Counted from the stretch's first letter, positions 1 through 8,941 are shown. The stretch is DNA of 64,000 nucleotides from Janthinobacterium agaricidamnosum NBRC 102515 = DSM 9628 (GCF_000723165.1 NZ_HG322949.1:1803184-1867183), one strand, 5' to 3'. Program-made: numbers and translations. Notes: generated from the letters alone by a model not told the origin.

Positions 1-633
1 AGCACGTACGAGCAGAACAAGATTCCGCCGAATCCGTTCGCCGCGCCGCCTGCGACCACGCCACCGGCAGCGACTACCCCGCCGGCGACGACGACACCGC
101 CGGCCACCACCACGCCGCCAGCGACGACGACGCCGCCAGCGGCGAACACGCCGCCGGCCAGCATCCCGAACGGCGCCGCACTGCCGGTCACCAATCCGAA
201 CACCGCCAGCGCCGCTTATTTGCTGGCAACGGATTCCGCCGTAGGCGACGGCAAGCTGAGCCAGGGCGATTTGTGGAACATTGCCAACGACAAGACCGGC
301 AAGTACAAGCCGCAGACCCAGGCTGCGGCCCAGTACCTGTACGCCAACAAGGGTTCGGCGTTCAAGGATGTCGACGGCGCCGACCAGAAGCATGGCACCG
401 ACGGTCATTGGAGCAAGAAAGCATGCGAGGCTTACGTGAAAAAGGCCGGCTTCGATATGTTCGATGCGGATAAGATCCCGCCGAATGCATTCGCGGCCCA
501 GACCCCGACGCCGCCAGCACCGCCAGCGCCGCCAGCACCACCGCCGCCAGCACCGCCAGCACCGCCGCCGCCAGCGCCGCCAGTGCCACCACGGCCAGGC
601 ACCGGCGGTGCCGGCAGCCACCTGATGGCTTGA
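1..633 (+). CDS. Proline-rich modular protein, 5' end outside window
   Basis: The frame is open from base 1, so the start lies outside the window; the stop is at 631-633. Two Pro/Thr/Ala spacers (repeated TTPP, then PAPPAPP) flank one folded module. The module has DGKLSQGDL, AAAQYLYANKGSAF and TDGHWSKKACEAYVKKAGF and ends KIPPNAFAA. The first residues in the window end KIPPNPFAA, so at least two module copies exist. The DG-containing turns resemble degenerate EF-hand loops but lack the full calcium-ligand set. Alternating helical modules of this sort occur in HrpF/NolX/PopF translocon proteins, which would suit the type III setting, but this is a guess. No membrane segment is visible in the part present. 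Confidence 0.6.
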   Translation, partial: STYEQNKIPPNPFAAPPATTPPAATTPPATTTPPATTTPPATTTPPAANTPPASIPNGAALPVTNPNTASAAYLLATDSAVGDGKLSQGDLWNIANDKTGKYKPQTQAAAQYLYANKGSAFKDVDGADQKHGTDGHWSKKACEAYVKKAGFDMFDADKIPPNAFAAQTPTPPAPPAPPAPPPPAPPAPPPPAPPVPPRPGTGGAGSHLMA

Positions 634-695
634 CGCGTAGCCGGCGCTATCCCGGTCCGACGCCGGGAGCCGCGCGCCCGTCATGGCGCGCAATC

Positions 696-726
696 ACTCC
701 CTGCCTGCTTGCATACGGCAGGGAGT
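696..726. terminator. Hairpin between convergent genes
   Basis: A perfect 10-bp stem (ACTCCCTGCC and GGCAGGGAGT) with an 11-nt loop lies between two convergent stop codons. There is no clear U-tract, so it is a candidate bidirectional terminator by position and symmetry. Confidence 0.55.
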
Positions 727-734
727 ACCGCGGC

Positions 735-2885
735 CTAATGATGCGCCGCCGCGGTTCCGCCATTGCCGTCGGGCAGTGCCACGCGGATGTTTTGCATCAT
801 GCCCTGGTCCTCGTGATCGAGTATGTGGCAATGCAGGACAAAGTCGCCGATATAGCGTTCGTAGCGGGTCCGCACCACGATCGTGTATCTGCCCTGTCTT
901 GCCTTGGCGGGGTCATTCGATGCAAACAGGTTCTTGACCCACAAGGTATCCTTCCACACGTTTTTCAGGCCCACGTATTGACTGTCGCCGTCCGGGTCCC
1001 TGCCGTCGTCGCCGCTGATGTCGACGCCGTCGGGCGTCAGGATCTTGACGATCTGGAACGGGTTGACGTGGATGTGAAACGGATGCGAGACAAAATCCGA
1101 TGCCAGCGTCCATTCGTCGACTGCGCCCAGTTGCAGCGTGCGGTCGATCCGGTTGCCGTCAAACGGCCTGCCATCGACCTGGAACGTGGTGCTGCCAGGC
1201 TTGCTGGTATCGATATTGAATGTCATCAGCTGCGTGCCGGTGACCTCGGCCGCATCGATGGTACGGTGCGGCACAAAGCTGCTCAGCTTGAAGCCGTCGT
1301 TCAGCTCGGCGACCACTTTCGGACTGACGCTGGCCGGCAAGTTGGCCTGCGCCGCCGCGACCAGCCTGGCCTTGACATAAGCGACGCTGTCGCCCCTGAC
1401 CGGCGTTCCGGGCCCGACCTCGACCAGTCCCAGCAGGCGGGCCGACGGCGCGGCGCGGTCGACGCTGCTGGCCACCTTGACGTCGTTGATGACGCAGTAG
1501 TCGCCGGGCTGCGGGAATACCACCAGCGCGTCCCAGCGGTAGGCCGGCTGGAACACCACCGCCTTGCGCGGCATGGCCTTCGCCAGCGTCAGGCCGTCCG
1601 CCGCGATCAGCGGCAAATCCAGCTCCGGTCCGGTGCAGTATTGATTCACATAGTCTTCGGTGGCGCTGGCCCTGAGGCCGCTGATCGGCGGCGCGTTGAA
1701 GGCCCGGCGCTTGATCTTGAACGAAATGGTGTCCCTGACGCCGCCGTGTATCATGCGCCAGCGTTCGATCACGCCGGTCCTGGCCCTGGCCAGCTTGCCC
1801 AGCACCACGCCATTGATGCTGGTGTAGCGCCCGGAACCCTGCCAGCTGCCCGGGCCGAACTGGTCATACCCGTCGATCTGGCCGATATCGCCGTCGTCGC
1901 ACTTGTAGCGCTGGTCTGTCGGATCGGACAGGCCGGCGCCGGGATCGTTGCCATAAGTTTTAATTTTGCCTTGCAGCGGGCCGGACTGGAAGCGGCAGGC
2001 ATATTGTATCTGCTGGAATACCAGCACCCGCTCGGGAAACTGGGTGCGCGGGCCGGACTTGAGCAGGGTGTCGATATCGCCGTTTTCGGCCGGCGTCGGC
2101 GCCCTGGTGCCGCGCACGATCAGCGCGCCCGCCATGCCGCTCGACACTTGCAGCGCCGTCGAGCCGTGCCGGTGCGTGTGGTACCAGAACGTGCCGGCCG
2201 GATGGGTCGGCGGGATGTTGTATTCGTACTGGAAGCCGACGCCGGGATTGATCGAGATGAGCACGTTGTCGCTGTTGCCGGCCGGATTCACCCACAGGCC
2301 ATGGCTATGCAGGTTGGTGCCGTTGAAGCAGTGCGGGATATTGCCGCTGCCGCCCTGGGCGATGCAGCTGGGGTCGGCCGGCAGATTGTTATTCAAGGTG
2401 ATCCTGACGGTTTGTCCGGGATACGCTTCGATCTGCGGCGCGACAAACACCGTCTGGCCCGGCGCCGCCCAGTTGCTGTCCGGCGCGATCGAGCGCGCCG
2501 GGCCGCTGTCGCCCTGCACGTAGCTGCGCAGGCGGACCCGGTCGTATTTGATGGCGCCCGGCCTTTCGACGGACGGGTTGCGTATCCAGCCATTGACGTA
2601 GCGGATCGATAAATTGAGCTCCACCTCGCGCGGTACGCCCGGTGCAAGCTCGGTCATCAACGGCTGCGTCAGCAGGTTCAGGCGAGGGCGCGTGGCGCTG
2701 CTCTCCAGCAGATTGGCCGACTTCAGGATGGCCGCCGCCGAGCGCAGCGCCGGTGGATTGGCGATCTCTTGCTGGTCTTCCTGCTGCAGTTCGGCGGCGC
2801 CGGCCATGCGGCCCAGCGCCAGGCCCACGCCAAGCGCCAGCGCGGTGGCGCGCAACACAGGAATCCGGTATGTGTTTTGTCGCAT
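735..2885 (-). CDS. Multicopper oxidase (laccase-like), exported
   Basis: 716 aa. An N-terminal signal peptide ends around AGAAEL. The four copper-binding His clusters of multicopper oxidases appear in order: NLHSHGLWVNP (about residues 191-201), TFWYHTHRHGS, HPFHIHVNPF near the C-terminus, and HCHILDHEDQGMM, which carries the type 1 Cys, His and Met ligands. It probably oxidises phenols or metal ions in the periplasm or outside. The start is chosen for GGAGA seven nt upstream; an upstream extension in the same frame lacks coding character. It begins 14 bp after the tyrosinase stop and is probably co-transcribed with it. The substrate cannot be told from sequence. Confidence 0.92.
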   Translation of the reverse strand: MRQNTYRIPVLRATALALGVGLALGRMAGAAELQQEDQQEIANPPALRSAAAILKSANLLESSATRPRLNLLTQPLMTELAPGVPREVELNLSIRYVNGWIRNPSVERPGAIKYDRVRLRSYVQGDSGPARSIAPDSNWAAPGQTVFVAPQIEAYPGQTVRITLNNNLPADPSCIAQGGSGNIPHCFNGTNLHSHGLWVNPAGNSDNVLISINPGVGFQYEYNIPPTHPAGTFWYHTHRHGSTALQVSSGMAGALIVRGTRAPTPAENGDIDTLLKSGPRTQFPERVLVFQQIQYACRFQSGPLQGKIKTYGNDPGAGLSDPTDQRYKCDDGDIGQIDGYDQFGPGSWQGSGRYTSINGVVLGKLARARTGVIERWRMIHGGVRDTISFKIKRRAFNAPPISGLRASATEDYVNQYCTGPELDLPLIAADGLTLAKAMPRKAVVFQPAYRWDALVVFPQPGDYCVINDVKVASSVDRAAPSARLLGLVEVGPGTPVRGDSVAYVKARLVAAAQANLPASVSPKVVAELNDGFKLSSFVPHRTIDAAEVTGTQLMTFNIDTSKPGSTTFQVDGRPFDGNRIDRTLQLGAVDEWTLASDFVSHPFHIHVNPFQIVKILTPDGVDISGDDGRDPDGDSQYVGLKNVWKDTLWVKNLFASNDPAKARQGRYTIVVRTRYERYIGDFVLHCHILDHEDQGMMQNIRVALPDGNGGTAAAHH

Positions 2886-2899
2886 GAGTTTTCTCCGGT

Positions 2900-4513
2900 T
2901 TACTTGCTTGGTGCGATGGCGGACGTTTCGAGGCGGATGTTGGCGACGGTCACGCCGGTGCCGGCCTGCTGGTTTTTCGCCTGGCTGGCGCTGGCCAGGT
3001 CGGCCGGCACGAAGCGCACGGTGATGTCGCTGGCCGAGCTGATCCCGAGTTCGGCAAGGTTCGCGTTGACTTTGTAGACCAGGGTGCCAAGCGCATTGTC
3101 CGATCCGTGACCGGCATGGCTGGCGTGCACCGGGCCGACCCCGAAGTAGCTGAAGGTCGCGATATAGCTGCTTTTCTGCGGCTGCGACTTGCTCGACAAA
3201 TAGACTTTGTAGGTCAGCGCCGGCGCGCCCTGCAGCTGCACGTCTTCCAGCACCAGATAGGTTTGCCCGGCTTCCGCCGCGGCTGCGCCGAGCGACTTGA
3301 CGATGGTGCCGCTCTCCTCGGCCGCCGCCTGCAGCCCGACCGACACGGTACTGTTGCCCAGCGTGATTTTCTTGCCGGCCGCCAGTGGCGCATGTGCTGT
3401 CAAGGGGGAGCTGGCCCATGCCTTCAGTCCTGCTGATTTTTCTTTGCTCATGGTATCCGGCCTGGCGTCGCAATTGTCGAGATGGTCGTACTGCGGGGTG
3501 TAGGCGGCGCTGAACACGTCGGCCACCTTGACCTTGACCGGTTTGCCGTTTTCATCGATGAAGGTGTATTGCTGTTCGAACCACGCATCGCTCATGCCGA
3601 GATTGGCCCTGGCCCACGCCAGCGTGATCGGCTGGCCCTTGGCCTTGCCTTTCATCCAGCACTGCCACAAGCGATCGATGTTGGCGTGGTGCATATAGAA
3701 CACCGGGTCGGCGCCGGCGATCGGCACCAGGCCGATGTCGGGCATGGTGCAGCCGGAACCCGCTTCGCAATGCATGGTGCCGTGCGGCTGATTTTGCAAC
3801 TGGTTCGAGAAGCCCGTGAAATCGTTGAAGCCGAACGCTTGCGTGGCGTCGGCGGAATCCGGGTCCATCAAATTGACCAGCTGGTTCAGCCCCGGCGTGC
3901 GCCACTGGTCGTACAGCGGGCTTGCTTGATTGGTGACCAGCGGCGGCAGCGCCAGCTTGTTCTTCGACGGCATATAGTTGTCGTAGTAAGACCAGTACGG
4001 CAGCGCCAGGTTCGGAGCCTTCGACTGCTTGCGCAGCGTGCGTTCGAAGAAGTGCAGGTAGAAGCGATGCCATGGCAGGAAAAACAGGTTGCCATGCTGG
4101 CAGGTGCCCCAGATCGTGTCGGTGTAGCCGTCGTTGGGCACCTTGACATTGACGACGTGCTGGTAATAGGCCGCGCAGGTCTTCTTGTCAAACGCCTTCA
4201 GGCACTGCGGAATGCGGTACTCGATGATGTACTTTTGCATGCTGGTGGCGTGCGTGCCGGTGCCGATGTAGCCATGGGTATTGGCCCAGTAGGCGAGGCT
4301 GGTCCTGAATTGTTCGGACATCGGATTGGCGCTGCTGAACTGGCGCATGCTCGCCACGCCCTTGGTCAGGGCCTCGACCATCTGCGGATTCTTTGAGAAT
4401 TCCGCGACGCTGATGCGGGTCGGATCGGCGAGCGCCGCCGTGCTGCCGACGCCGAGCAGGAGCGAGCTTGCGGCGACGATGAAAAAGCGTTGGCTGTAAT
4501 TATAGTCAGACAT
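2900..4513 (-). CDS. Tyrosinase (type 3 copper polyphenol oxidase), exported
   Basis: 537 aa. Residues 10-29 look like a Sec signal ending AALA. The CuA site has CQH (His140) and FLPWHRFYLHFFE (His149). The CuB site has PHGTMH (His244, His248) and FYMHHANIDRLW (His275/276). Beyond about residue 380 is a beta-rich domain like the C-terminal domain of plant and Ralstonia polyphenol oxidases, which may shield the active site. It should convert monophenols or diphenols to quinones. It is first gene of a two-gene unit with the multicopper oxidase, so quinone and melanin-type chemistry outside the cytoplasm is likely. No hrp-type promoter was found upstream. Confidence 0.93.
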   Translation of the reverse strand: MSDYNYSQRFFIVAASSLLLGVGSTAALADPTRISVAEFSKNPQMVEALTKGVASMRQFSSANPMSEQFRTSLAYWANTHGYIGTGTHATSMQKYIIEYRIPQCLKAFDKKTCAAYYQHVVNVKVPNDGYTDTIWGTCQHGNLFFLPWHRFYLHFFERTLRKQSKAPNLALPYWSYYDNYMPSKNKLALPPLVTNQASPLYDQWRTPGLNQLVNLMDPDSADATQAFGFNDFTGFSNQLQNQPHGTMHCEAGSGCTMPDIGLVPIAGADPVFYMHHANIDRLWQCWMKGKAKGQPITLAWARANLGMSDAWFEQQYTFIDENGKPVKVKVADVFSAAYTPQYDHLDNCDARPDTMSKEKSAGLKAWASSPLTAHAPLAAGKKITLGNSTVSVGLQAAAEESGTIVKSLGAAAAEAGQTYLVLEDVQLQGAPALTYKVYLSSKSQPQKSSYIATFSYFGVGPVHASHAGHGSDNALGTLVYKVNANLAELGISSASDITVRFVPADLASASQAKNQQAGTGVTVANIRLETSAIAPSK

Positions 4514-4868
4514 GTTACCCCCAGTTTCAAGATTGCAAATGGCGAGCGCACAGCGGGTCTGTAGTCAAAGGCGTTGAAATGCGGAGCTTGCGTGAGTCAG
4601 CGGTTCCCGATAAAGCTGAAAGGCTGATGTGCCTGACTGCAAAAAGCGGTGTCTCAGTGCGGTAAAAATGGTTGCCGCGGTTGCCGCAGCGTCGTTGCCG
4701 GCATTTGTCGAGTTTGGTATTCCGATAACGGAATGCAGTATTTATCAGAATACCGAAGCGGTCAATGCGAATCAGGGGGGTGAGAATTAGTGGTTCTGTC
4801 CATGCAACACTACTAAAAAGATACCATCTTGACGTAGCGCCGCGGCCGGTCTGGCGACTGGTTACGGC
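4514..4868. other. Intergenic region upstream of tyrosinase
   Basis: About 355 bp with no convincing gene. It holds the promoter region of the minus-strand tyrosinase unit, including the inverted repeat listed separately. Confidence 0.6.
4719..4734. promoter_or_regulatory. Inverted repeat, candidate LysR-type operator
   Basis: ATTCCG-ATAA-CGGAAT is a perfect 6-bp dyad. Just beyond it GAATACC pairs with the earlier GGTATTC, giving nested symmetry about 200 bp upstream of the tyrosinase start. The form is typical of LysR-family sites, but no cognate regulator lies next to it. Confidence 0.4.
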
Positions 4869-5366
4869 TTAGTTCGCTATCGATGCGAGAGTGCGTGTCA
4901 ACTCGCGGCTCAACGCGGCGATATCGCCGCGCTGGCGCTCGATGACGGCATTGCCTGGCGCGCTACGGGCTTGTGCCTGGCGCAACGCCGCCTGCTGGTT
5001 TTGCAGTTCAACAGCGATCATGCGATAGCGTTCCTGGTCGCGCGCGCGCTGCACTTCCGGCGCAATCACCGGGAAATCGGCGGCGCCGACCGGCATGTCC
5101 GGCGCGCCGGACAGCGCCGGCATAGTGGCGGCGGTTTCGGAAAGACGCAGCGTTTTTTTCGCGCGCAATACCGGGGCCGGCGCGGCAAGGCGGATACGGC
5201 TGCCGTGCAAGCCGGACATCGGCTGGTTGCTATAGACCACGATATTTTTTGACGGCAACTGATAGCGCAGCACCGGGCTGTCGGCGCGATTCGACGCCAG
5301 CGCCGCCGGACTGGCGGCCAGCAGCGTCATCGCCAGCAGCGTGGCGCCATGCGTATGCGAAATCAT
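4869..5366 (-). CDS. Exported coiled-coil protein of the hrp regulon, unknown function
   Basis: 165 aa. It has a signal peptide (LLAMTLLAASPAALA, then SNRADS), a beta-type middle section and a Gln/Arg-rich helical C-terminal half (about residues 105-160) predicted to form a coiled coil. ATG 5366 is chosen because GGAGG lies 8 nt upstream; a TTG directly before it is less likely. The gene follows the sctV-81aa pair on the same strand and has its own hrp box at 5416-5444. A periplasmic accessory role in the secretion system is an inference. I do not recognise the family. Confidence 0.75.
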   Translation of the reverse strand: MISHTHGATLLAMTLLAASPAALASNRADSPVLRYQLPSKNIVVYSNQPMSGLHGSRIRLAAPAPVLRAKKTLRLSETAATMPALSGAPDMPVGAADFPVIAPEVQRARDQERYRMIAVELQNQQAALRQAQARSAPGNAVIERQRGDIAALSRELTRTLASIAN

Positions 5367-5415
5367 CAAGAAAGCCTCCAGCGAAAAGACGGCGCCAACA
5401 TGGCGCCGCTGATGC

Positions 5416-5444
5416 TGAGTACCCTGGCCGGGCCCGATGGTTCC
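5416..5444 (-). promoter_or_regulatory. hrp box (HrpL-type ECF promoter) for the 165-aa gene
   Basis: On the minus strand GGAACC, 16 nt, GTACTCA, about 50 nt before the start codon. It matches the pattern shared by the other hrp boxes in the window. Confidence 0.6.
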
Positions 5445-5467
5445 GTGGCGGCGCCGCTTCGATGATG

Positions 5468-5713
5468 TCAGCCGTGCGCCGGTCTGGTGGCCGGCGCCGA
5501 CTGGTACAGCTTGTACAGCGCGGCGCGGGTCGCGCCGCCGGCATAACGGCTGCGCAGCGGATGCCGGTTCAGCAGCGGCGTCGTGTCGCCGCCGATCGGC
5601 TTGACCGGCGTTACCGGCGTCACGGCGCTGGTGCGGACCAGCGCCGCCGGCGCTTCCAGTTGCCAGGCTGACATAACGGCGCTCATGCCGTGCGATAAGG
5701 CAGCGATTCTCAT
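5468..5713 (-). CDS. 81-aa protein downstream of sctV, unknown
   Basis: Starts 10 bp after the sctV stop with AAGGA seven nt before the ATG, so it is translated as part of the sctW-sctV operon. The sequence is low-complexity and basic towards the C-terminus (RYAGGATRAALYKLYQ), with no signal or membrane segment. I recognise no family. Its fixed place suggests a small secretion accessory or secreted protein. Confidence 0.6.
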   Translation of the reverse strand: MRIAALSHGMSAVMSAWQLEAPAALVRTSAVTPVTPVKPIGGDTTPLLNRHPLRSRYAGGATRAALYKLYQSAPATRPAHG

Positions 5714-5723
5714 ATTATTTCCT

Positions 5724-7811
5724 TCACAGCTCGATCATGCCGATCGGATGGGCGCGGGTATGCTGCGTCAATTCCGAAAACGCGAATACCGGCACCGAAA
5801 AGAATTCGTCTTCGATCAGGTTGCGCACCGAGCGCCGCAAGTCGGCCGCGGTGACCAGCACCGGCGGCGCGGCCGGCGTGCCGCCGGTGCCGGACAGTTC
5901 GCCGAGCCGGTCGAGGAAGCTTTGTTCGATTTCCGGATCCAGTTCCAGGTAGCTGCCCTGGTTGGATTCGCGCAGCGAACTGCGCAATTGATCTTCCAGT
6001 TCCGGCGACAGCAGCACCACTTCGATCAAGCCGTCGCGCGCCACTTCATGGCACAGCTGGCGCTTGAACGCCAGCCGCACATGGTCGGCGATGATGTCCG
6101 GATCGTTTTCCTTGGGCGCCCATTCCAGCGTGGTTTCCAGCAGCTGGCGCGCATTGCGCAGCGAGACGCCTTCGCGCGTCAGGCGCTGCACCACCGCCGT
6201 CAAGCGCGACAGCGTCACCGATTTGGCGATTTCCTTGCCCAGTTCCGGATAGCGCCGGTCGGCCCAGTTGGTGAAGCGCTGCACTTCGTGCACGCCGACG
6301 AACATCTGGCAATTGCGCAGCATTTCGACTTCGACGTCGGCCGAGAATACCTGTTCCCACGCCATGTATTTGACGCCGGCCGCCTGCAGGCCGGCGACAT
6401 CGACCTTGACCCACACGCGGCGGCGGCGGGTGCCGTTCAATTCATCCTCGCTGCCGACAAAGCCCATTTCGAGGATCCGGTCCAGCGATTCGGTGGTGGC
6501 GGCCCAGCCGGTGCGCAGCGGGCTGTCGATCAGCGGCACGTCGGCCATCAGGAAATGCACGCGGCCTTCCGGCACCGATGGGTGGAATTCGAAACTGATC
6601 GGCTGCAAGTCCGGTATGCCCTTGTTGTCGATCATCAGGTTGCGCATCACGCGCACCGCGCTGATCAGCGTATCGGCCGCCTGGCTGTCGCGCAGCGACG
6701 GCGGCATGCGCACCGAGAACGGCCGCGTTGCGGTGAACGTCGTCAAGTCGACGATCTTGGCATTGTTCTTTTCGCTTTCGACCGCCTGGCGCTGCAGTTC
6801 GGCGTCGGCGCTCGGTTTCATCAGGCCGACCACGCCGCTGGCGCCCAGCACCAGCGCCAGGCCGAGGAACACCAGCGTCGGCATGCCGGGAATACAGCCG
6901 AACATGACCATCAAGGCGGCGGCGGTCAGCAGCGCTTTCGGTTCGCTGAACAATTCGGCGGCGATATCCTGGCCGATATTGCTCTCTTCTTCATCCTTGT
7001 TGTTGCCGCCCTTGCTGACGCGGGTGGTGATCATGCCGGCCGCCAGCGAAATCAGCAGCGCCGGGATCTGGGCGATCAGCGCATCGCCGATCGACAGGAT
7101 CGAATACACTTGCACCGCGCCCGAGACGGTCAGGCCGTGCTGGATCACGCCGATCGAAATACCGCCGACCAGGTTGACCGCGACGATGAAGATGCCGGCG
7201 ATCGCATCGCCCTTGACGAACTTCATCGCGCCGTCCATGGCGCCGTGCAACTGGCTTTCCATGCCCAGCAAGGCGCGTTTTTTCTTGGCGTCGTCGGCGG
7301 TCAGTATGCCGGCCCGCAAGTCGCTGTCGATCGACATTTGCTTGCCCGGCATGGCGTCCAGCGAAAAGCGCGCCGCCACTTCCGAGACCCGTTCCGAACC
7401 CTTGGTGATGACGATGAACTGGACCACCGTCAAGATCACGAAAATCACCAGGCCGACCACCAGGTTGCCGCCGACCACGAAGTTACCGAAGGTTTCAACG
7501 ATGTGGCCGGCGCTCCCTTCCAGCAAAATCAGCCGCGTGGTGGCCACTTCCAGCGCCAGCCGGAACAGGGTGGTCATCAGCAGCACGGTCGGGAAGGTCG
7601 AAAAGGCGGTCGGGCCGGCCATGTACATCGACACCACCACCATCAGGCCGGCCACGCACAGGTTGATCGCGATCAGCACGTCCAGCAGCCACAGCGGCAG
7701 CGGCAGCACCAGCATGAAGACGATGGCGATTACCACCGCGGCGGCGATCAGCTCGGCGCGCCTGGCGATTTTCTGGCCCATCTGGTTGAGCGTCATGACA
7801 AATGAGTTCAT
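5724..7811 (-). CDS. sctV: SctV, type III export gate protein
   Basis: 695 aa, the usual size for the FlhA/YscV/HrcV family. The N-terminal half carries about eight membrane segments; conserved stretches include PTVLLMTTLFRLALEVATTR, FVILTVVQFIVITKGSERVSEVAARF and AMPGKQMSIDSDLRAG. The C-terminal half, after about residue 340, is the cytoplasmic domain that forms the nonameric ring receiving chaperone-substrate complexes. AGGAAATAAAGC precedes the ATG. It is the fifth gene of the minus-strand operon that starts with sctW. Confidence 0.98.
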   Translation of the reverse strand: MNSFVMTLNQMGQKIARRAELIAAAVVIAIVFMLVLPLPLWLLDVLIAINLCVAGLMVVVSMYMAGPTAFSTFPTVLLMTTLFRLALEVATTRLILLEGSAGHIVETFGNFVVGGNLVVGLVIFVILTVVQFIVITKGSERVSEVAARFSLDAMPGKQMSIDSDLRAGILTADDAKKKRALLGMESQLHGAMDGAMKFVKGDAIAGIFIVAVNLVGGISIGVIQHGLTVSGAVQVYSILSIGDALIAQIPALLISLAAGMITTRVSKGGNNKDEEESNIGQDIAAELFSEPKALLTAAALMVMFGCIPGMPTLVFLGLALVLGASGVVGLMKPSADAELQRQAVESEKNNAKIVDLTTFTATRPFSVRMPPSLRDSQAADTLISAVRVMRNLMIDNKGIPDLQPISFEFHPSVPEGRVHFLMADVPLIDSPLRTGWAATTESLDRILEMGFVGSEDELNGTRRRRVWVKVDVAGLQAAGVKYMAWEQVFSADVEVEMLRNCQMFVGVHEVQRFTNWADRRYPELGKEIAKSVTLSRLTAVVQRLTREGVSLRNARQLLETTLEWAPKENDPDIIADHVRLAFKRQLCHEVARDGLIEVVLLSPELEDQLRSSLRESNQGSYLELDPEIEQSFLDRLGELSGTGGTPAAPPVLVTAADLRRSVRNLIEDEFFSVPVFAFSELTQHTRAHPIGMIEL

Positions 7812-7857
7812 GCTTTATTTCCTGAAGTCGGTAGGGTGAGGGTGGGAGCCACGGCGC

Positions 7858-8157
7858 TCATGCGTTGCCCGCGCGGCGCAGCATGATCGCGCTCCAGCCG
7901 GCGTCGGCGCCGTCGGCGTGCAGCGCCTTCAGCGCGGGCGCCGGAATTTCGAAACCCGCTTCGAGCTGGGCGTAGGCCGCCATCGCGTTCAAATGGCGCT
8001 GCTTCGGCCACAGCAGCAAACAACCCTTGGCCAGCTGATACGCCTGGTCGAACTGGCGCGCCTGCAAATGGCCCCACACCAGGCCGATCGCCAATTCCAG
8101 TTCCGCCTCCAGTGCCTCGTCCGGCCTGGCGTTGCGCAGCGTTGCCCTGATGATCAT
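7858..8157 (-). CDS. sctY: SctY-like TPR protein
   Basis: 99 aa with TPR-like helical pairs (LVWGHLQARQFDQAYQLAKGCLLLWPKQ, then LNAMAAYAQLEAG, both read in pieces). In Ysc systems YscY binds YscX, and both are exported or needed early, next to yscV. The same order sctX-sctY-sctV holds here, with AAGGAGACCAA before the ATG and a 4-bp overlap with sctX. The assignment rests on order, size and helical pattern. Hrp1 clusters normally lack this gene. Confidence 0.75.
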   Translation of the reverse strand: MIIRATLRNARPDEALEAELELAIGLVWGHLQARQFDQAYQLAKGCLLLWPKQRHLNAMAAYAQLEAGFEIPAPALKALHADGADAGWSAIMLRRAGNA

Positions 8158-8615
8158 TTGGTCTCCTTGAGCGGTTTGTCGGCTGGCTTGGCGGCGCCAT
8201 TGGCCGCCGCCATATCGCTATCCATATCCATCTGCAACATGCGCAAGCGCCATTGCACGTTCAGTTCGACCACCTTGATCGCCGCCAGGCATTCGGCGCG
8301 CGGCTGGCCCTCGGTGGCCAGCGACTTGGCCAGCAACAGTTTCTGCAAGGCCCGCAGGTCCGGCAAGGGATCCTGCGCCCACGCTTTATTGCGGGTGGTC
8401 AGTCCATTGCCCAGCCAGCGCGTCAGCTCGGCGCCGGCGTCGGAATGGCTGGCGCCGGCGCGCTCCAGCGACAGGCTTTGCTCGCGGGATGACAAGTCGC
8501 TGCTGAGCACCTGGTTCGGTTCCAGCTGGATCGGCATCTGCTGCTGCACCGGCGCCTGCCGGCCGCCGCCCGGCTTGACGCCATTGTTGGTGATGGGGCG
8601 TGTCGTCATATTCAT
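8154..8615 (-). CDS. sctX: SctX-like early type III substrate
   Basis: 153 aa. The N-terminal half is polar and probably disordered (PGGGRQAPVQQQMPIQ); the C-terminal half is helical (LRALQKLLLAKSL, AECLAAIKVVELNVQWRLRML), resembling the C-terminal helices of YscX. AGGAG lies 8 nt upstream of the ATG. It overlaps its neighbours by 4 bp on each side, between the SycN-like chaperone and sctY. The last 20 residues are Ala/Lys-rich. Identification is by position and pattern. Confidence 0.72.
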   Translation of the reverse strand: MNMTTRPITNNGVKPGGGRQAPVQQQMPIQLEPNQVLSSDLSSREQSLSLERAGASHSDAGAELTRWLGNGLTTRNKAWAQDPLPDLRALQKLLLAKSLATEGQPRAECLAAIKVVELNVQWRLRMLQMDMDSDMAAANGAAKPADKPLKETK

Positions 8616-8941
8616 GCCAGCAACTCCTGTACCGCGGTGAGTTCTTGTTCGACGGGGATAAAGGTCCGTTCGGGGCTTGGCAGGCGCCGCACCAGGTACC
8701 AGCCGCCATCGGGCAGCACGGCCGGCAGCCAGGCGCCCAGCAGCGGCAACTGGACGGCGCGCTTGCGCAGCACCGTTTCGGCGCTGGCCTGGTGCGCCCG
8801 TTCGCGCGGATAACCGACCGCGATCAAGGCGGTCTGCTCATGCGGACAGGTCAGCAACTCCATGCCATTCTCCAGCGCATGGTGCAGCACGACTTGCTCG
8901 CGGCAAGCCCGTAATACCAATTCGAAGATTAAATCCTGCAT
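8612..8941 (-). CDS. SycN-like chaperone of the gatekeeper
   Basis: 109 aa, with the alternating beta/helix pattern of small type III chaperones. The core AVQLPLLGAWLPAVLPDGGW resembles the ALPLRAGWL-type stretch of SycN. It lies 31 bp after sctW with AAAGGAAG before its ATG, which fits a chaperone for the SctW gatekeeper. A second (YscB-like) partner is not visible. Confidence 0.72.
   Translation of the reverse strand: MQDLIFELVLRACREQVVLHHALENGMELLTCPHEQTALIAVGYPRERAHQASAETVLRKRAVQLPLLGAWLPAVLPDGGWYLVRRLPSPERTFIPVEQELTAVQELLA

Noticed and set aside
220..480. Calcium-binding EF-hands in the first protein
   Set aside because: The DG loops lack acidic residues at positions 1 and 3 and the final Glu.
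630..2612. Long plus-strand open frame opposite the multicopper oxidase
   Set aside because: Arg/Ala/Asp-rich antisense composition with no motif; the minus strand carries the clear copper-site motifs.
4580..4607. GGAACC on the minus strand before the tyrosinase gene as a hrp box
   Set aside because: No NNACNNA at 15 or 16 nt spacing.
5583..7805. Long plus-strand open frame (740 codons) opposite sctV
   Set aside because: Composition of a high-GC antisense shadow (His/Arg/Gln-rich); sctV is certain on the other strand.
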